Source of the DNA: Bacillota bacterium
Lineage (GTDB): Bacteria; Bacillota; Clostridia; Lachnospirales; Lachnospiraceae
DNA: 5,288 nt
Reading direction: 5' to 3'
Assembly (NCBI GenBank): GCA_023387655.1
Contig: JAEWHR010000120.1
Coordinates: 1-5,288 of the forward strand
The notes under the pieces were generated by a model. That model did no database searches, had not been told where the DNA came from, and saw nothing but the letters and a program-made list of their open reading frames with translations. The position numbers were made by a program, and so were the translations under genes. Positions within the stretch are counted from its first letter, which is position 1. Every line of letters starts with the position of its first letter. Positions 1 to 5,288 of this stretch are shown piece by piece.

Positions 1-768
1 AATGATGGAACCGATGCTCTAAGAGGTGGTATCTATTTATGGCCACGAGAGTTTACTTGGAGGAATTATCAGACCATCTTACATAAACAAAATCTCTTGA
101 CAGCAACAGAAATTTCAATACTAAGGACGGTAATAGCGACCGTATTGCAACTTTTTGTAACTGCCCTTTTGGCCTATGTATTGAGTCGCAAGAACTTTAT
201 ATTCCGAAGACAAATATCGCTTTTGTATGTTTTAACGATGTATGTAAATGGAGGTTTAATACCGACATTTTTGCTCTATAGAGGATTAGGACTTACCAAT
301 AGTTTTTGGGTTTATATAATACCTGGTATGGTTAGCGCCTTTAATATGTTAGTGATACGTACCTATATGGCTGGGTTACCAGATAGCCTGCAGGAATCCG
401 CAGAGATAGATGGTGCAGGACACTTTACTATTTTTCTAAGAATTATCGTGCCTTTATGTAAACCAGTTTTTGCTACGATTGCCTTATTTATTGCAGTTTA
501 TCAATGGAACTCTTGGTTTGATACGATGCTTTATAACCGCATGAGAGGGGAGTATACCACACTTCAATATGAATTAATGAAGCTGTTATCTGCGGTAACA
601 AACAATAGCTCGAATGCAGAAACTATGAAGAATGCAGGAAATCAAGTTACTCCTGCCTCGATTCGGGCAGCAGCAACAATAATTACTTCTCTTCCAATTG
701 TATGCTTGTATCCGTTTCTACAGAGATACTTTGTAACAGGTTTAACCATAGGTGGAGTGAAAGAGTAG
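1..768 (+). CDS. Carbohydrate ABC transporter permease (YtcP/LplC type), 5'-truncated by window edge
   Basis: Inner-membrane subunit of a CUT1-type sugar importer, which would pair with a second permease, a lipoprotein binding protein and an ATPase, none of them in the window. The reading frame is open from base 1, so the start lies upstream; 255 residues are visible, against roughly 290-300 usual for the family. The TTG at 97 is internal and not a credible start. Visible hydrophobic segments are at about residues 38-62, 73-94, 102-122, 155-173 and 219-244. The permease EAA loop, which docks on the ATPase, is at about residues 132-152 (ESAEIDGAG, then IIVPL). The N-terminal visible part (DALRGGIYLWPREFTWRNY) and the C-terminal end TIGGVKE are typical of the YtcP/LplC subgroup. 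The substrate cannot be read from the sequence; the GH8 gene downstream suggests xylo-oligosaccharides (inference). Confidence 0.93.
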   Translation, partial: NDGTDALRGGIYLWPREFTWRNYQTILHKQNLLTATEISILRTVIATVLQLFVTALLAYVLSRKNFIFRRQISLLYVLTMYVNGGLIPTFLLYRGLGLTNSFWVYIIPGMVSAFNMLVIRTYMAGLPDSLQESAEIDGAGHFTIFLRIIVPLCKPVFATIALFIAVYQWNSWFDTMLYNRMRGEYTTLQYELMKLLSAVTNNSSNAETMKNAGNQVTPASIRAAATIITSLPIVCLYPFLQRYFVTGLTIGGVKE

Positions 769-855
769 TTTGATCCTTGCTTTATAGAATGTAAAGAATG
801 AAAGTCTTATATTAAGTGAAATGCTAGAACTATAAAGATGAAAGATAAGTCAATG

Positions 856-1009
856 TAAGAGCTTAATAAATGTAAGAACCTAATAAATATAAGGACTAAA
901 TAATATAAGGACTAAATAAATATAAGAACTTAATAAATGTAAGAACTTAATAAGGATAAGGACAAAATAAATATAAGAACTTAAGTAAATATAAGAACCT
1001 AAATTAATA
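856..1009. repeat. Nine tandem copies of a ~17-bp AT-rich unit
   Basis: Consensus TAAGRACTTAATAAATA. Units begin at 856, 873, 890, 906, 923, 940, 957, 974 and 992, so lengths are 17, 17, 16, 17, 17, 17, 17, 18 and 18. The best conserved part is the TAAG(A/G)(A/G)C core; six of the nine cores are TAAGAAC or TAAGAGC and three are TAAGGAC. A partial copy may precede the array (846-855) and a decayed one may follow it (from 1010). The + strand is purine-rich with very few C. Because 17 is not a multiple of three and each unit carries TAA, all three forward frames are closed, so the array is not coding. It fills most of the spacer between the permease and GH8 genes. Function unknown; it could be simple slippage-generated sequence or a multi-site binding region. 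Confidence 0.88.
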
Positions 1010-1034
1010 TTAGTTTCGTTAATTTTGGATGATT

Positions 1035-1039
1035 GGAGG
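1035..1039 (+). promoter_or_regulatory. Ribosome binding site GGAGG that fixes the GH8 start
   Basis: GGAGG lies 7 nt before the ATG at 1047 and 4 nt before the ATG at 1044. It lies inside the reading frame that would begin at the ATG at 1029, which itself has no Shine-Dalgarno sequence. This favours 1047 (or 1044) as the real start. Confidence 0.75.
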
Positions 1040-1046
1040 AATCATG

Positions 1047-2192
1047 ATGGATGGTGCATTTAAGAGTGGATATTATCGAAATGTATTTACTGAGCTAGGC
1101 TATAAAGAAGAGGACGTGAGTAAGAAACTCTCGGATAGCTTTCAAATCTTGTTCTATGGGTTACCAGAGGAACGTATCTATTATCCTGTAGGCGAGGATT
1201 TCGGATATATCGTAGATACCGGAAATCATGATGTTCGAACCGAGGGAATGTCTTATGGAATGATGATGTGTGTGCAACTGGATAAAAAAGAGGAGTTTGA
1301 TCGTTTATGGAATTGGGCTAAGACATATATGTATATGGATACAGGTGTAAATAAAGGATATTTTGCATGGTCATGTAAAACTGATGGTACCAAAAATTCC
1401 TATGGACCAGCTCCGGATGGAGAGGAGTATTTTGCACTAGCGCTATTTTTTGCATCGAATCGATGGGGTGATGGAGATGGGATTTTTTATTATAGCAAAG
1501 AAGCGAGAGAACTTCTTCATGAATGCATCCACAAAGGAGAATTGGATGGTATGGGAGATCCTATGTGGGAGCCATCAAATTATCTAATTAAATTCATACC
1601 GAATTGTAACTTTACAGATCCCTCGTATCATTTGCCACACTTTTATGAGTTATTTGCTCTTTGGGCTTACGAAGAAGATCGGGATTTCTTTAAAAAGGCT
1701 GCGGATGCGAGCCGTAAATACCTTAGACTTGCATGCCATGAAAAGACTGGTCTTTGTGCAGAATATGCTGAATATGATGGAACTGCACATAGCGGCGATC
1801 AAGAAGTATTTGGACGCCATGATTGGTATTACAGCGATGCATATCGGACAATCGCAAACATTGGTCTTGATTATTTCTGGTTTGCGGCAGATGATTGGCA
1901 GGTGACCTGTGCTAATAATCTACAGCAGTTCTTTTGCGAAACCGTAAAACATCATGCAAGTGGTATATACGAAATAGATGGAACAATTATAAAAGGAGAA
2001 GCCCTACATCCTGTTGCAATAATCGCTACCAATGCTCAGGCATCCTTAGCAGCAGATGGTCCTTATGCAAAAGAGTGCGTAGAAAAGTTTTATCATACTG
2101 CATTAAGAGATGGTGATAGAAGATATTATGATAATTGCTTATATATGTTTGCACTGTTAGCTTTGAGTGGTAATTATCGTATCTGGAAGTAG
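1047..2192 (+). CDS. GH8 reducing-end xylose-releasing exo-oligoxylanase (Rex-like), cytoplasmic
   Basis: Inverting glycoside hydrolase of family 8 that removes xylose from the reducing end of xylo-oligosaccharides (EC 3.2.1.156 activity predicted). The 381 residues match, as I remember it, the Bacillus halodurans Rex protein over nearly the whole length; blocks include DVRTEGMSYGMMM, GYFAWSC, GPAPDGEEYFALALFFAS, DPSYHLPHFYELF and RRYYDNCLY. Predicted general acid is Glu66 (in RTEGMSYG), general base Asp264 (in YYSDAYR), and a further active-site Asp is 124 (in APDGEEYF). Leu320-His321-Pro322 corresponds to the loop reported to block the +2 subsite in Rex, which supports exo rather than endo action. 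There is no signal peptide or binding module, so it acts inside the cell. The start at 1047 is chosen from the GGAGG spacing; ATGs at 1029 (387 residues) and 1044 are alternatives. The sugar permease upstream on the same strand, with no terminator seen between, suggests joint uptake and cleavage. Confidence 0.93.
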   Translation: MDGAFKSGYYRNVFTELGYKEEDVSKKLSDSFQILFYGLPEERIYYPVGEDFGYIVDTGNHDVRTEGMSYGMMMCVQLDKKEEFDRLWNWAKTYMYMDTGVNKGYFAWSCKTDGTKNSYGPAPDGEEYFALALFFASNRWGDGDGIFYYSKEARELLHECIHKGELDGMGDPMWEPSNYLIKFIPNCNFTDPSYHLPHFYELFALWAYEEDRDFFKKAADASRKYLRLACHEKTGLCAEYAEYDGTAHSGDQEVFGRHDWYYSDAYRTIANIGLDYFWFAADDWQVTCANNLQQFFCETVKHHASGIYEIDGTIIKGEALHPVAIIATNAQASLAADGPYAKECVEKFYHTALRDGDRRYYDNCLYMFALLALSGNYRIWK

Positions 2193-2390
2193 TAAGATTT
2201 TTTTTAGAAGTACTGGAAACTATCTCTGCTACATAGAAGAAACTGCGGATAAGGTAGAACTCGTAACAGCTGTAGACAATTAATTGCATACAGTATAAGC
2301 TATAAAGTGAGAAGTAGAATAACTTGAGAGGCAGGCACTCTCGTTGATTCAAGCAACACAATTATTTAAGATAGAATAGGAAGTCATACG
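2193..2390 (+). other. Gene-free 3' stretch between GH8 stop and terminator
   Basis: About 200 bases with no gene I can support. A T8 run (2198-2205) sits just after the GH8 stop, but no stem precedes it, so it is not scored as a terminator. A short open stretch (2167-2280, in a frame other than GH8) reads protein-like near its end (IEETADKVELVTAVDN) but has no start with a ribosome site; it may be chance or a gene remnant. A perfect palindrome CAATTAATTG lies at 2276-2285. The region is probably the long 3' untranslated end of the GH8 transcript. Confidence 0.5.
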
Positions 2391-2439
2391 ATCCTCGGAG
2401 CACTTGATGAAATAAGTGCTTTGAGGATGCTTTGTTTTA
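2391..2439 (+). terminator. Rho-independent terminator ending the permease/GH8 transcript
   Basis: A 15-bp stem pairs ATCCTCGGAGCACTT (2391-2405) with AAGTGCTTTGAGGAT (2414-2428), including two G-U wobbles, across the 8-nt loop GATGAAAT. It is followed by GCTTTGTTTTA, a T-rich though interrupted tail. It stands about 200 nt after the GH8 stop and just before a promoter for the next gene, which makes it a sensible transcription boundary. Confidence 0.82.
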
Positions 2440-2457
2440 GTCTCAACTATTCTTTTA

Positions 2458-2487
2458 TTGATTTCCTAAAAGATAGAATGGTATAAT
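2458..2487 (+). promoter_or_regulatory. Sigma-A-type promoter for the GNAT-like gene
   Basis: TTGATT (2458-2463) and a perfect TATAAT (2482-2487) are separated by 18 nt, with an extended -10 TG at 2479-2480. Transcription would start near 2494, giving a leader of about 50 nt. It lies directly after the GH8 terminator, so the downstream gene is probably a separate transcription unit. Confidence 0.7.
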
Positions 2488-2544
2488 TTACATATTAGAT
2501 ACCTATGAATATGCGATTTAAAAGAAGAATGGATGGTATAGATT

Positions 2545-3390
2545 ATGATACGAGAGATATTATCGAATGAAATAGAGGAGATTTTAGAATTTACTTGGAG
2601 GTTATCTAAGACACCAAGTACCAATAGCTACTCTTTATATAATACATATGACGAGATGAAAACCAGGTTTTTAAAAGCAGTAGAAGATGAAACGGATAAG
2701 TTATATGCGGTGTTTTTAGATGAAAGTTTATGTGGCGTAATTTGTTTTGAGGTAATACCTGAAAACAAATATATACAAACGATAGGTATTTATATTTCAA
2801 GTAACTTTAATAACGTAATGTCCGAGATATTTAATAAATTAAGGATCGAATACGTCGGATATGAGATATATTTAGGCTATCCAAAGGAAAATGAACTTGC
2901 AATTGATTATTGTAAAAACGAGAATATGTTACTAATGGATTCAAGTATAGACTTTAGGTTACGAAGTATTGAGTTTACTGGTTTTTGTGAGCCTAGTAGT
3001 ATTAAAAGAATAACTGAGACTGATTTTGATGAGTACGCTAAATATCATGATGAACAATTTAAGGGATTTTATTGGACGAGTCATCGGCTTATACATAGTT
3101 TGGAACAGTGGCGTATCTATGTTCACCAAACAAATGTTTCTATTGATGGCTGTATATTTATAAAAGTTTGGGGGAGTAACTGCGAGATATTTGGCTTGGC
3201 TAATACATCGGATGATAAAGCTCTGACAACATTATTGCTCAGTCAATCACTAAGTGAGGTTATTAATAAAGATGATGTGAAAGATATAATATTCTTTGTT
3301 GAGGATAAGGATGAGACTCAAGTTAATGCAGCAAAAAAAGTTGGATTTTCATATCATAACAGTTATTGTTGCTTTAAAGAAACATTATAA
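2545..3390 (+). CDS. GNAT-fold acetyltransferase-like protein, 281 aa, substrate unknown
   Basis: The protein reads as two GNAT-like halves. The N-terminal half (about residues 1-140) has strand-like segments LYAVFLDESLCGVICFEV (53-70) and QTIGIYIS (78-85). A second unit begins at about residue 152 (SIKRITETDFDEYAKYHDE), continues with a GCIFIKVWGSNCEIFGL strand pair (202-218), and ends in a GNAT motif-B-like stretch, DETQVNAAKKVGFSYHNSY (256-274). The Q/R-x-x-G-x-G/A acetyl-CoA loop is not visible where expected in the C-terminal half (about 219-235), so that half may be degenerate; enzyme activity is unproven. The protein is soluble, with no signal peptide or membrane segment. The ATG at 2545 has only a weak ribosome site (GGATGG at 2531-2536, 8 nt spacing). 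It sits alone between a promoter and the next gene's own promoter. The acceptor cannot be predicted. Confidence 0.72.
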   Translation: MIREILSNEIEEILEFTWRLSKTPSTNSYSLYNTYDEMKTRFLKAVEDETDKLYAVFLDESLCGVICFEVIPENKYIQTIGIYISSNFNNVMSEIFNKLRIEYVGYEIYLGYPKENELAIDYCKNENMLLMDSSIDFRLRSIEFTGFCEPSSIKRITETDFDEYAKYHDEQFKGFYWTSHRLIHSLEQWRIYVHQTNVSIDGCIFIKVWGSNCEIFGLANTSDDKALTTLLLSQSLSEVINKDDVKDIIFFVEDKDETQVNAAKKVGFSYHNSYCCFKETL

Positions 3391-3443
3391 TATAATGAAC
3401 TTATGAAAAGAACTATGCGTTCGTTTGTACATGATAACATTTC

Positions 3444-3472
3444 TTGACATTATTTATGGGTTATGTTAATCT
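3444..3472 (+). promoter_or_regulatory. Probable promoter for the M3 oligoendopeptidase
   Basis: A perfect -35 TTGACA (3444-3449) is followed after 17 nt by TAATCT (3467-3472), a weak -10 strengthened by an extended -10 TG at 3464-3465. GTTAAT (3465-3470, 15-nt spacer) is an alternative -10. Transcription would start near 3479, leaving a leader of about 120 nt before the ATG at 3600. Confidence 0.55.
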
Positions 3473-3489
3473 AGCGACAATCATTTCAA

Positions 3490-3529
3490 AAATTAGAAGA
3501 AAGACAACGTCTTGAGACATTTCTAATTT
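3490..3529 (+). promoter_or_regulatory. Stem-loop in the leader of the M3 peptidase gene
   Basis: Outer stem AAATTAGAA (3490-3498) pairs perfectly with TTCTAATTT (3521-3529). Inside it AAGAC (3501-3505) pairs with GTCTT (3509-3513) around an AAC loop, leaving an unpaired GAGACA stretch on the right side. No T-run follows, so it is a poor terminator. It lies about 70 nt before the start codon and downstream of the probable promoter, so it would be part of the 5' leader. It could instead be a weak 3' end for the GNAT-like transcript. No known riboswitch class or T-box sequence is recognised in it. Confidence 0.45.
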
Positions 3530-3586
3530 CGATTAAAACAGTATATAAAGTTATTTCTCAATTTATCAATCATTTACATAGAATCC

Positions 3587-3594
3587 AAAGGAGG
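3587..3594 (+). promoter_or_regulatory. Strong ribosome binding site AAAGGAGG
   Basis: Near-perfect Shine-Dalgarno sequence 5 nt before the ATG at 3600. It shows that translation of the M3 locus is meant to begin at 3600. The later ATG at 3823 has no ribosome site at proper spacing. Confidence 0.85.
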
Positions 3595-3599
3595 AGAGT

Positions 3600-3815
3600 A
3601 TGAAAAATTTCAACGAATTAGAATACCAAAGGCCAAATTTTAACGAGGAAAAAGAACGTATTAAGAATTATATTCAAGATTTAAAAAAAGCATCTAGTTA
3701 TGAAGAGATGCGAAATATCTACTTAAAAGAGGAAAAAGATAGCGAATATATGCATACTATGCAGACGATAGCGAGCATTCGTAATACAGTGAATACAGGA
3801 GATTCTTTTTTATGA
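3600..3815 (+). CDS. M3 oligoendopeptidase, N-terminal fragment (frameshifted locus)
   Basis: The first 70 residues belong to the oligoendopeptidase encoded next door. The sequence (NELEYQRPNF, then helices, then IRNTVNTGDSF) matches the usual N-terminal helical region of M3 proteins of this subgroup, where the text normally runs on as ...F-YEEEM. Here the frame ends one residue later at TGA (3813-3815), because the T run at 3806-3811 carries one base more than needed. It starts at an ATG with a strong AAAGGAGG site. It carries no catalytic residues and is unlikely to function alone; treat it with the following entry as one gene, 3600-5280. Confidence 0.8.
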   Translation: MKNFNELEYQRPNFNEEKERIKNYIQDLKKASSYEEMRNIYLKEEKDSEYMHTMQTIASIRNTVNTGDSFL

Positions 3816-3825
3816 AGAAGAGATG
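3801..3825 (+). other. Frameshift junction: one extra T in a T6 run splits the M3 gene
   Basis: The frame from 3600 reads GAT TCT TTT TTA TGA. Removing one T from the run 3806-3811 gives GAT TCT TTT TAT GAA GAA GAG ATG, which continues into the downstream frame and restores the family sequence DSFYEEEM. The repaired gene would encode 559 residues. The cause could be a sequencing error, a genuine indel or phase variation, or slippage by polymerase or ribosome. A +1 shift (Phe-tRNA moving along UUU-U) or loss of one U in the mRNA would restore the frame; a -1 shift would not. Confidence 0.85.
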
Positions 3826-5280
3826 AAAGCATTTCATAAGGAACTTGGTGAATTAACTTTGTTAAATCAGGAAGAAAACGCAGTAATTCTTGCATCCCCA
3901 TATAAAAATGATTTTGAAAAGGAATTCGGTCCATTATTCATTAAGGAAATGGAAGTAAGTCAAATGCTTGCAAATAAAGCAATTGTAGACGATATGGCAA
4001 AGGAAGCTATGTTATGTCAGAATTATTCGAAGACTGCAGCAGCATGTAGCACGACATTTCGTGGTGAAACATGTAATTTTTATGGCTTATTAAAGCATAT
4101 GCAGAGTACGGATCGTAACGAGAGAAAAGAAGCATTTGTAGCATGGGCTGATTTATATAAAAAGACTGCCCCTGATCTAGATAAGTTATATGATGAATTA
4201 GTTACACTAAGAAAGGGAATCGCTTCTAAATTAGGTTTTTCTAATTATATTGAGATGGCTTATTTAAAGAGAGGGCGTTTTGATTACAAACCAGAAGATG
4301 TTGCAAACTTTAGAAAACAAGTAAAGGAAGTAATTGTACCAGTTTGTCAAAGACTTTATGAGGAGCAAAAGAATCGTTTAGGAATCGAAAATTTATATTA
4401 TTATGATGAATCTCTTGTATATCCAGATGGGAATCCATTACCGATTGGTGATAAAGATGAATTAGTTGACAAAGCGCAAGTAATGTATCGTGAACTTTCT
4501 AAAGAAACAGGTGAGTTTTTTGACTTTATGAAAGAACACGGTTTATTTGATCTTGAAACAAAGCAAGGGAAAAGACCTGGTGGATATTGTACGTTTCTTG
4601 CAAAGTATAAGGCACCATTTATCTTCTCAAACTTTAATGGTACGAGTGCAGACGTTGATGTATTAACACATGAAGCTGGTCATGCTTTTGAATCATTCAC
4701 CTCAAGTAGAATTCAGCCACTTACTGCTATGGTATTTTCAACGAGTGAGATTAATGAAATTCACTCAATGTCGATGGAGCATTTTACTTATCCTTGGATG
4801 GAGAGTTTCTTTGGTGAAAATGCGGATAAGTATCGTTATGCTCACCTTGCCTCAGCTCTTCTAGTGATACCGTATATGGTTTGTGTTGATGAGTTCCAGC
4901 ATCGTGTCTTTTCTGAAAACTTAACTGCCGAGGATCGTAGAAAAGTATGGCATGAATTAGAATTAACCTATATGCCATGGAGAGACTATGATGGTAATGA
5001 ATTCTTAGAGCAAGGTGGATTCTGGATGCAGAAACAACATATCTTCCTATATCCGTTTTATTATATTGATTATGCACTAGCGCAGATGGGGGCATTTGAA
5101 TTTTATGCAAAGATGTGCGAGGATAACAAGAAAGCATGGGAAGATTATTATAAGCTCTGTAAACTTGGTGGAAGCAAAGGATATTTTGATACCTTAGCCT
5201 ATGCAGGGCTTAGCAATCCTCTTGAAGATGGTAGTGTGAAAAAGATTATAGACTTTGTAGAAAGTAAGTTATTTGATTAG
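3823..5280 (+). CDS. M3-family oligoendopeptidase (PepF-like), catalytic part of a frameshifted gene
   Basis: Cytoplasmic zinc metallopeptidase that cleaves short peptides, likely in peptide turnover. The zinc site is intact: HEAGH at residues 283-287 (His283, Glu284, His287), with the third ligand Glu312 (in SEINEIHSMSMEH) 29 residues after the first His, the spacing known in thimet oligopeptidase. The C-terminal substrate-binding block HIFLYPFYYIDYALAQ (406-421) and GYFDTLAYAGLSNP (453-466) are also present. The 485 residues here plus 74 encoded upstream give 559, a normal length for M3 proteins outside the PepF group proper. The ATG at 3823 is only the first ATG in frame: it has no usable ribosome site and lies inside the conserved YEEEM stretch, so independent initiation is doubtful. 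The reading frame otherwise shows no decay, which suggests the break is recent, bypassed or a sequencing artefact. It ends with TAG eight bases before the window edge. Confidence 0.9.
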   Translation: MKAFHKELGELTLLNQEENAVILASPYKNDFEKEFGPLFIKEMEVSQMLANKAIVDDMAKEAMLCQNYSKTAAACSTTFRGETCNFYGLLKHMQSTDRNERKEAFVAWADLYKKTAPDLDKLYDELVTLRKGIASKLGFSNYIEMAYLKRGRFDYKPEDVANFRKQVKEVIVPVCQRLYEEQKNRLGIENLYYYDESLVYPDGNPLPIGDKDELVDKAQVMYRELSKETGEFFDFMKEHGLFDLETKQGKRPGGYCTFLAKYKAPFIFSNFNGTSADVDVLTHEAGHAFESFTSSRIQPLTAMVFSTSEINEIHSMSMEHFTYPWMESFFGENADKYRYAHLASALLVIPYMVCVDEFQHRVFSENLTAEDRRKVWHELELTYMPWRDYDGNEFLEQGGFWMQKQHIFLYPFYYIDYALAQMGAFEFYAKMCEDNKKAWEDYYKLCKLGGSKGYFDTLAYAGLSNPLEDGSVKKIIDFVESKLFD

Positions 5281-5288
5281 TTATATGT

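Noticed and set aside
856..1009. CRISPR array
   Set aside because: Units are 17 bp directly abutting one another with no unique spacers, so this is a simple tandem repeat.
2198..2205. T8 run just after the GH8 stop as a terminator
   Set aside because: No stable stem precedes it; a much better stem-loop with T-rich tail lies at 2391-2439.
2026..2361. Reverse-strand open frame of 111 codons overlapping the GH8 3' end
   Set aside because: It begins at a TTG without a ribosome site, mostly mirrors the GH8 coding strand, and its translation has the low-complexity F/Y/L/H composition of an antisense shadow.
3386..3396. Two overlapping TATAAT hexamers at the stop codon of the GNAT-like gene
   Set aside because: The only upstream match is a poor -35 (TTGCTT, 16-nt spacer). 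A perfect TTGACA lies closer to the next gene, and such hexamers are expected by chance in AT-rich DNA.
3403..3447. Possible 14-codon peptide (MKRTMRSFVHDNIS)
   Set aside because: No ribosome binding site, very short, and it overlaps the probable promoter of the next gene.
3806..3812. Classical -1 slippery heptamer T TTT TTA in the zero frame before TGA
   Set aside because: A -1 shift here would read ATG AAG AAG AGA TGA and stop at once; the peptidase continues in the +1 frame. The heptamer cannot by itself rescue the gene.
4784..5137. Reverse-strand open frame of 117 codons within the M3 gene
   Set aside because: Fully contained in the well-supported peptidase coding sequence and no recognisable protein features; antisense shadow.

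Overview
This window looks like chromosomal DNA from a low-GC, plant-polysaccharide-degrading Firmicute. The best guess is a Lachnospiraceae/Clostridia member similar to Lachnoclostridium phytofermentans. The reasons are the AT-rich base composition, strong AGGAGG-type ribosome binding sites, a YtcP/LplC-type sugar permease beside an intracellular xylan-oligosaccharide hydrolase, and an M3 oligoendopeptidase. Species-level assignment is inference. All four gene loci lie on the + strand.

Layout. (1) Positions 1-768 hold the 3' part of a carbohydrate ABC-transporter permease whose start lies upstream of the window. (2) Positions 769-1046 are a gene-free spacer dominated by nine tandem copies of a ~17-bp AT-rich unit (856-1009). 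(3) Positions 1047-2192 encode a family GH8 enzyme of the Rex type (reducing-end xylose-releasing exo-oligoxylanase), with no signal peptide. (4) Positions 2193-2544 hold a long 3' stretch without a convincing gene, a strong stem-loop terminator (2391-2439) and a good sigma-A promoter (2458-2487). (5) Positions 2545-3390 encode a 281-residue GNAT-like protein. (6) Positions 3391-3599 hold a probable promoter and a leader stem-loop. (7) Positions 3600-5280 hold an M3-family oligoendopeptidase split by one extra T in a T6 run at 3806-3811. The N-terminal piece and the catalytic piece are therefore in different frames.

How the genes fit together. The permease and GH8 form a credible uptake-and-cleavage pair: xylo-oligosaccharides brought in by the ABC importer would be trimmed in the cytoplasm from the reducing end to release xylose. 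The terminator after GH8 and the promoter before the acetyltransferase mark the end of that unit. The acetyltransferase-like gene and the peptidase each appear to have their own promoter and have no evident link to xylan use.

I found no convincing new multi-gene system here. The observations most worth a second look are the 17-bp repeat array in front of the GH8 gene and the frameshift in the otherwise intact M3 peptidase.
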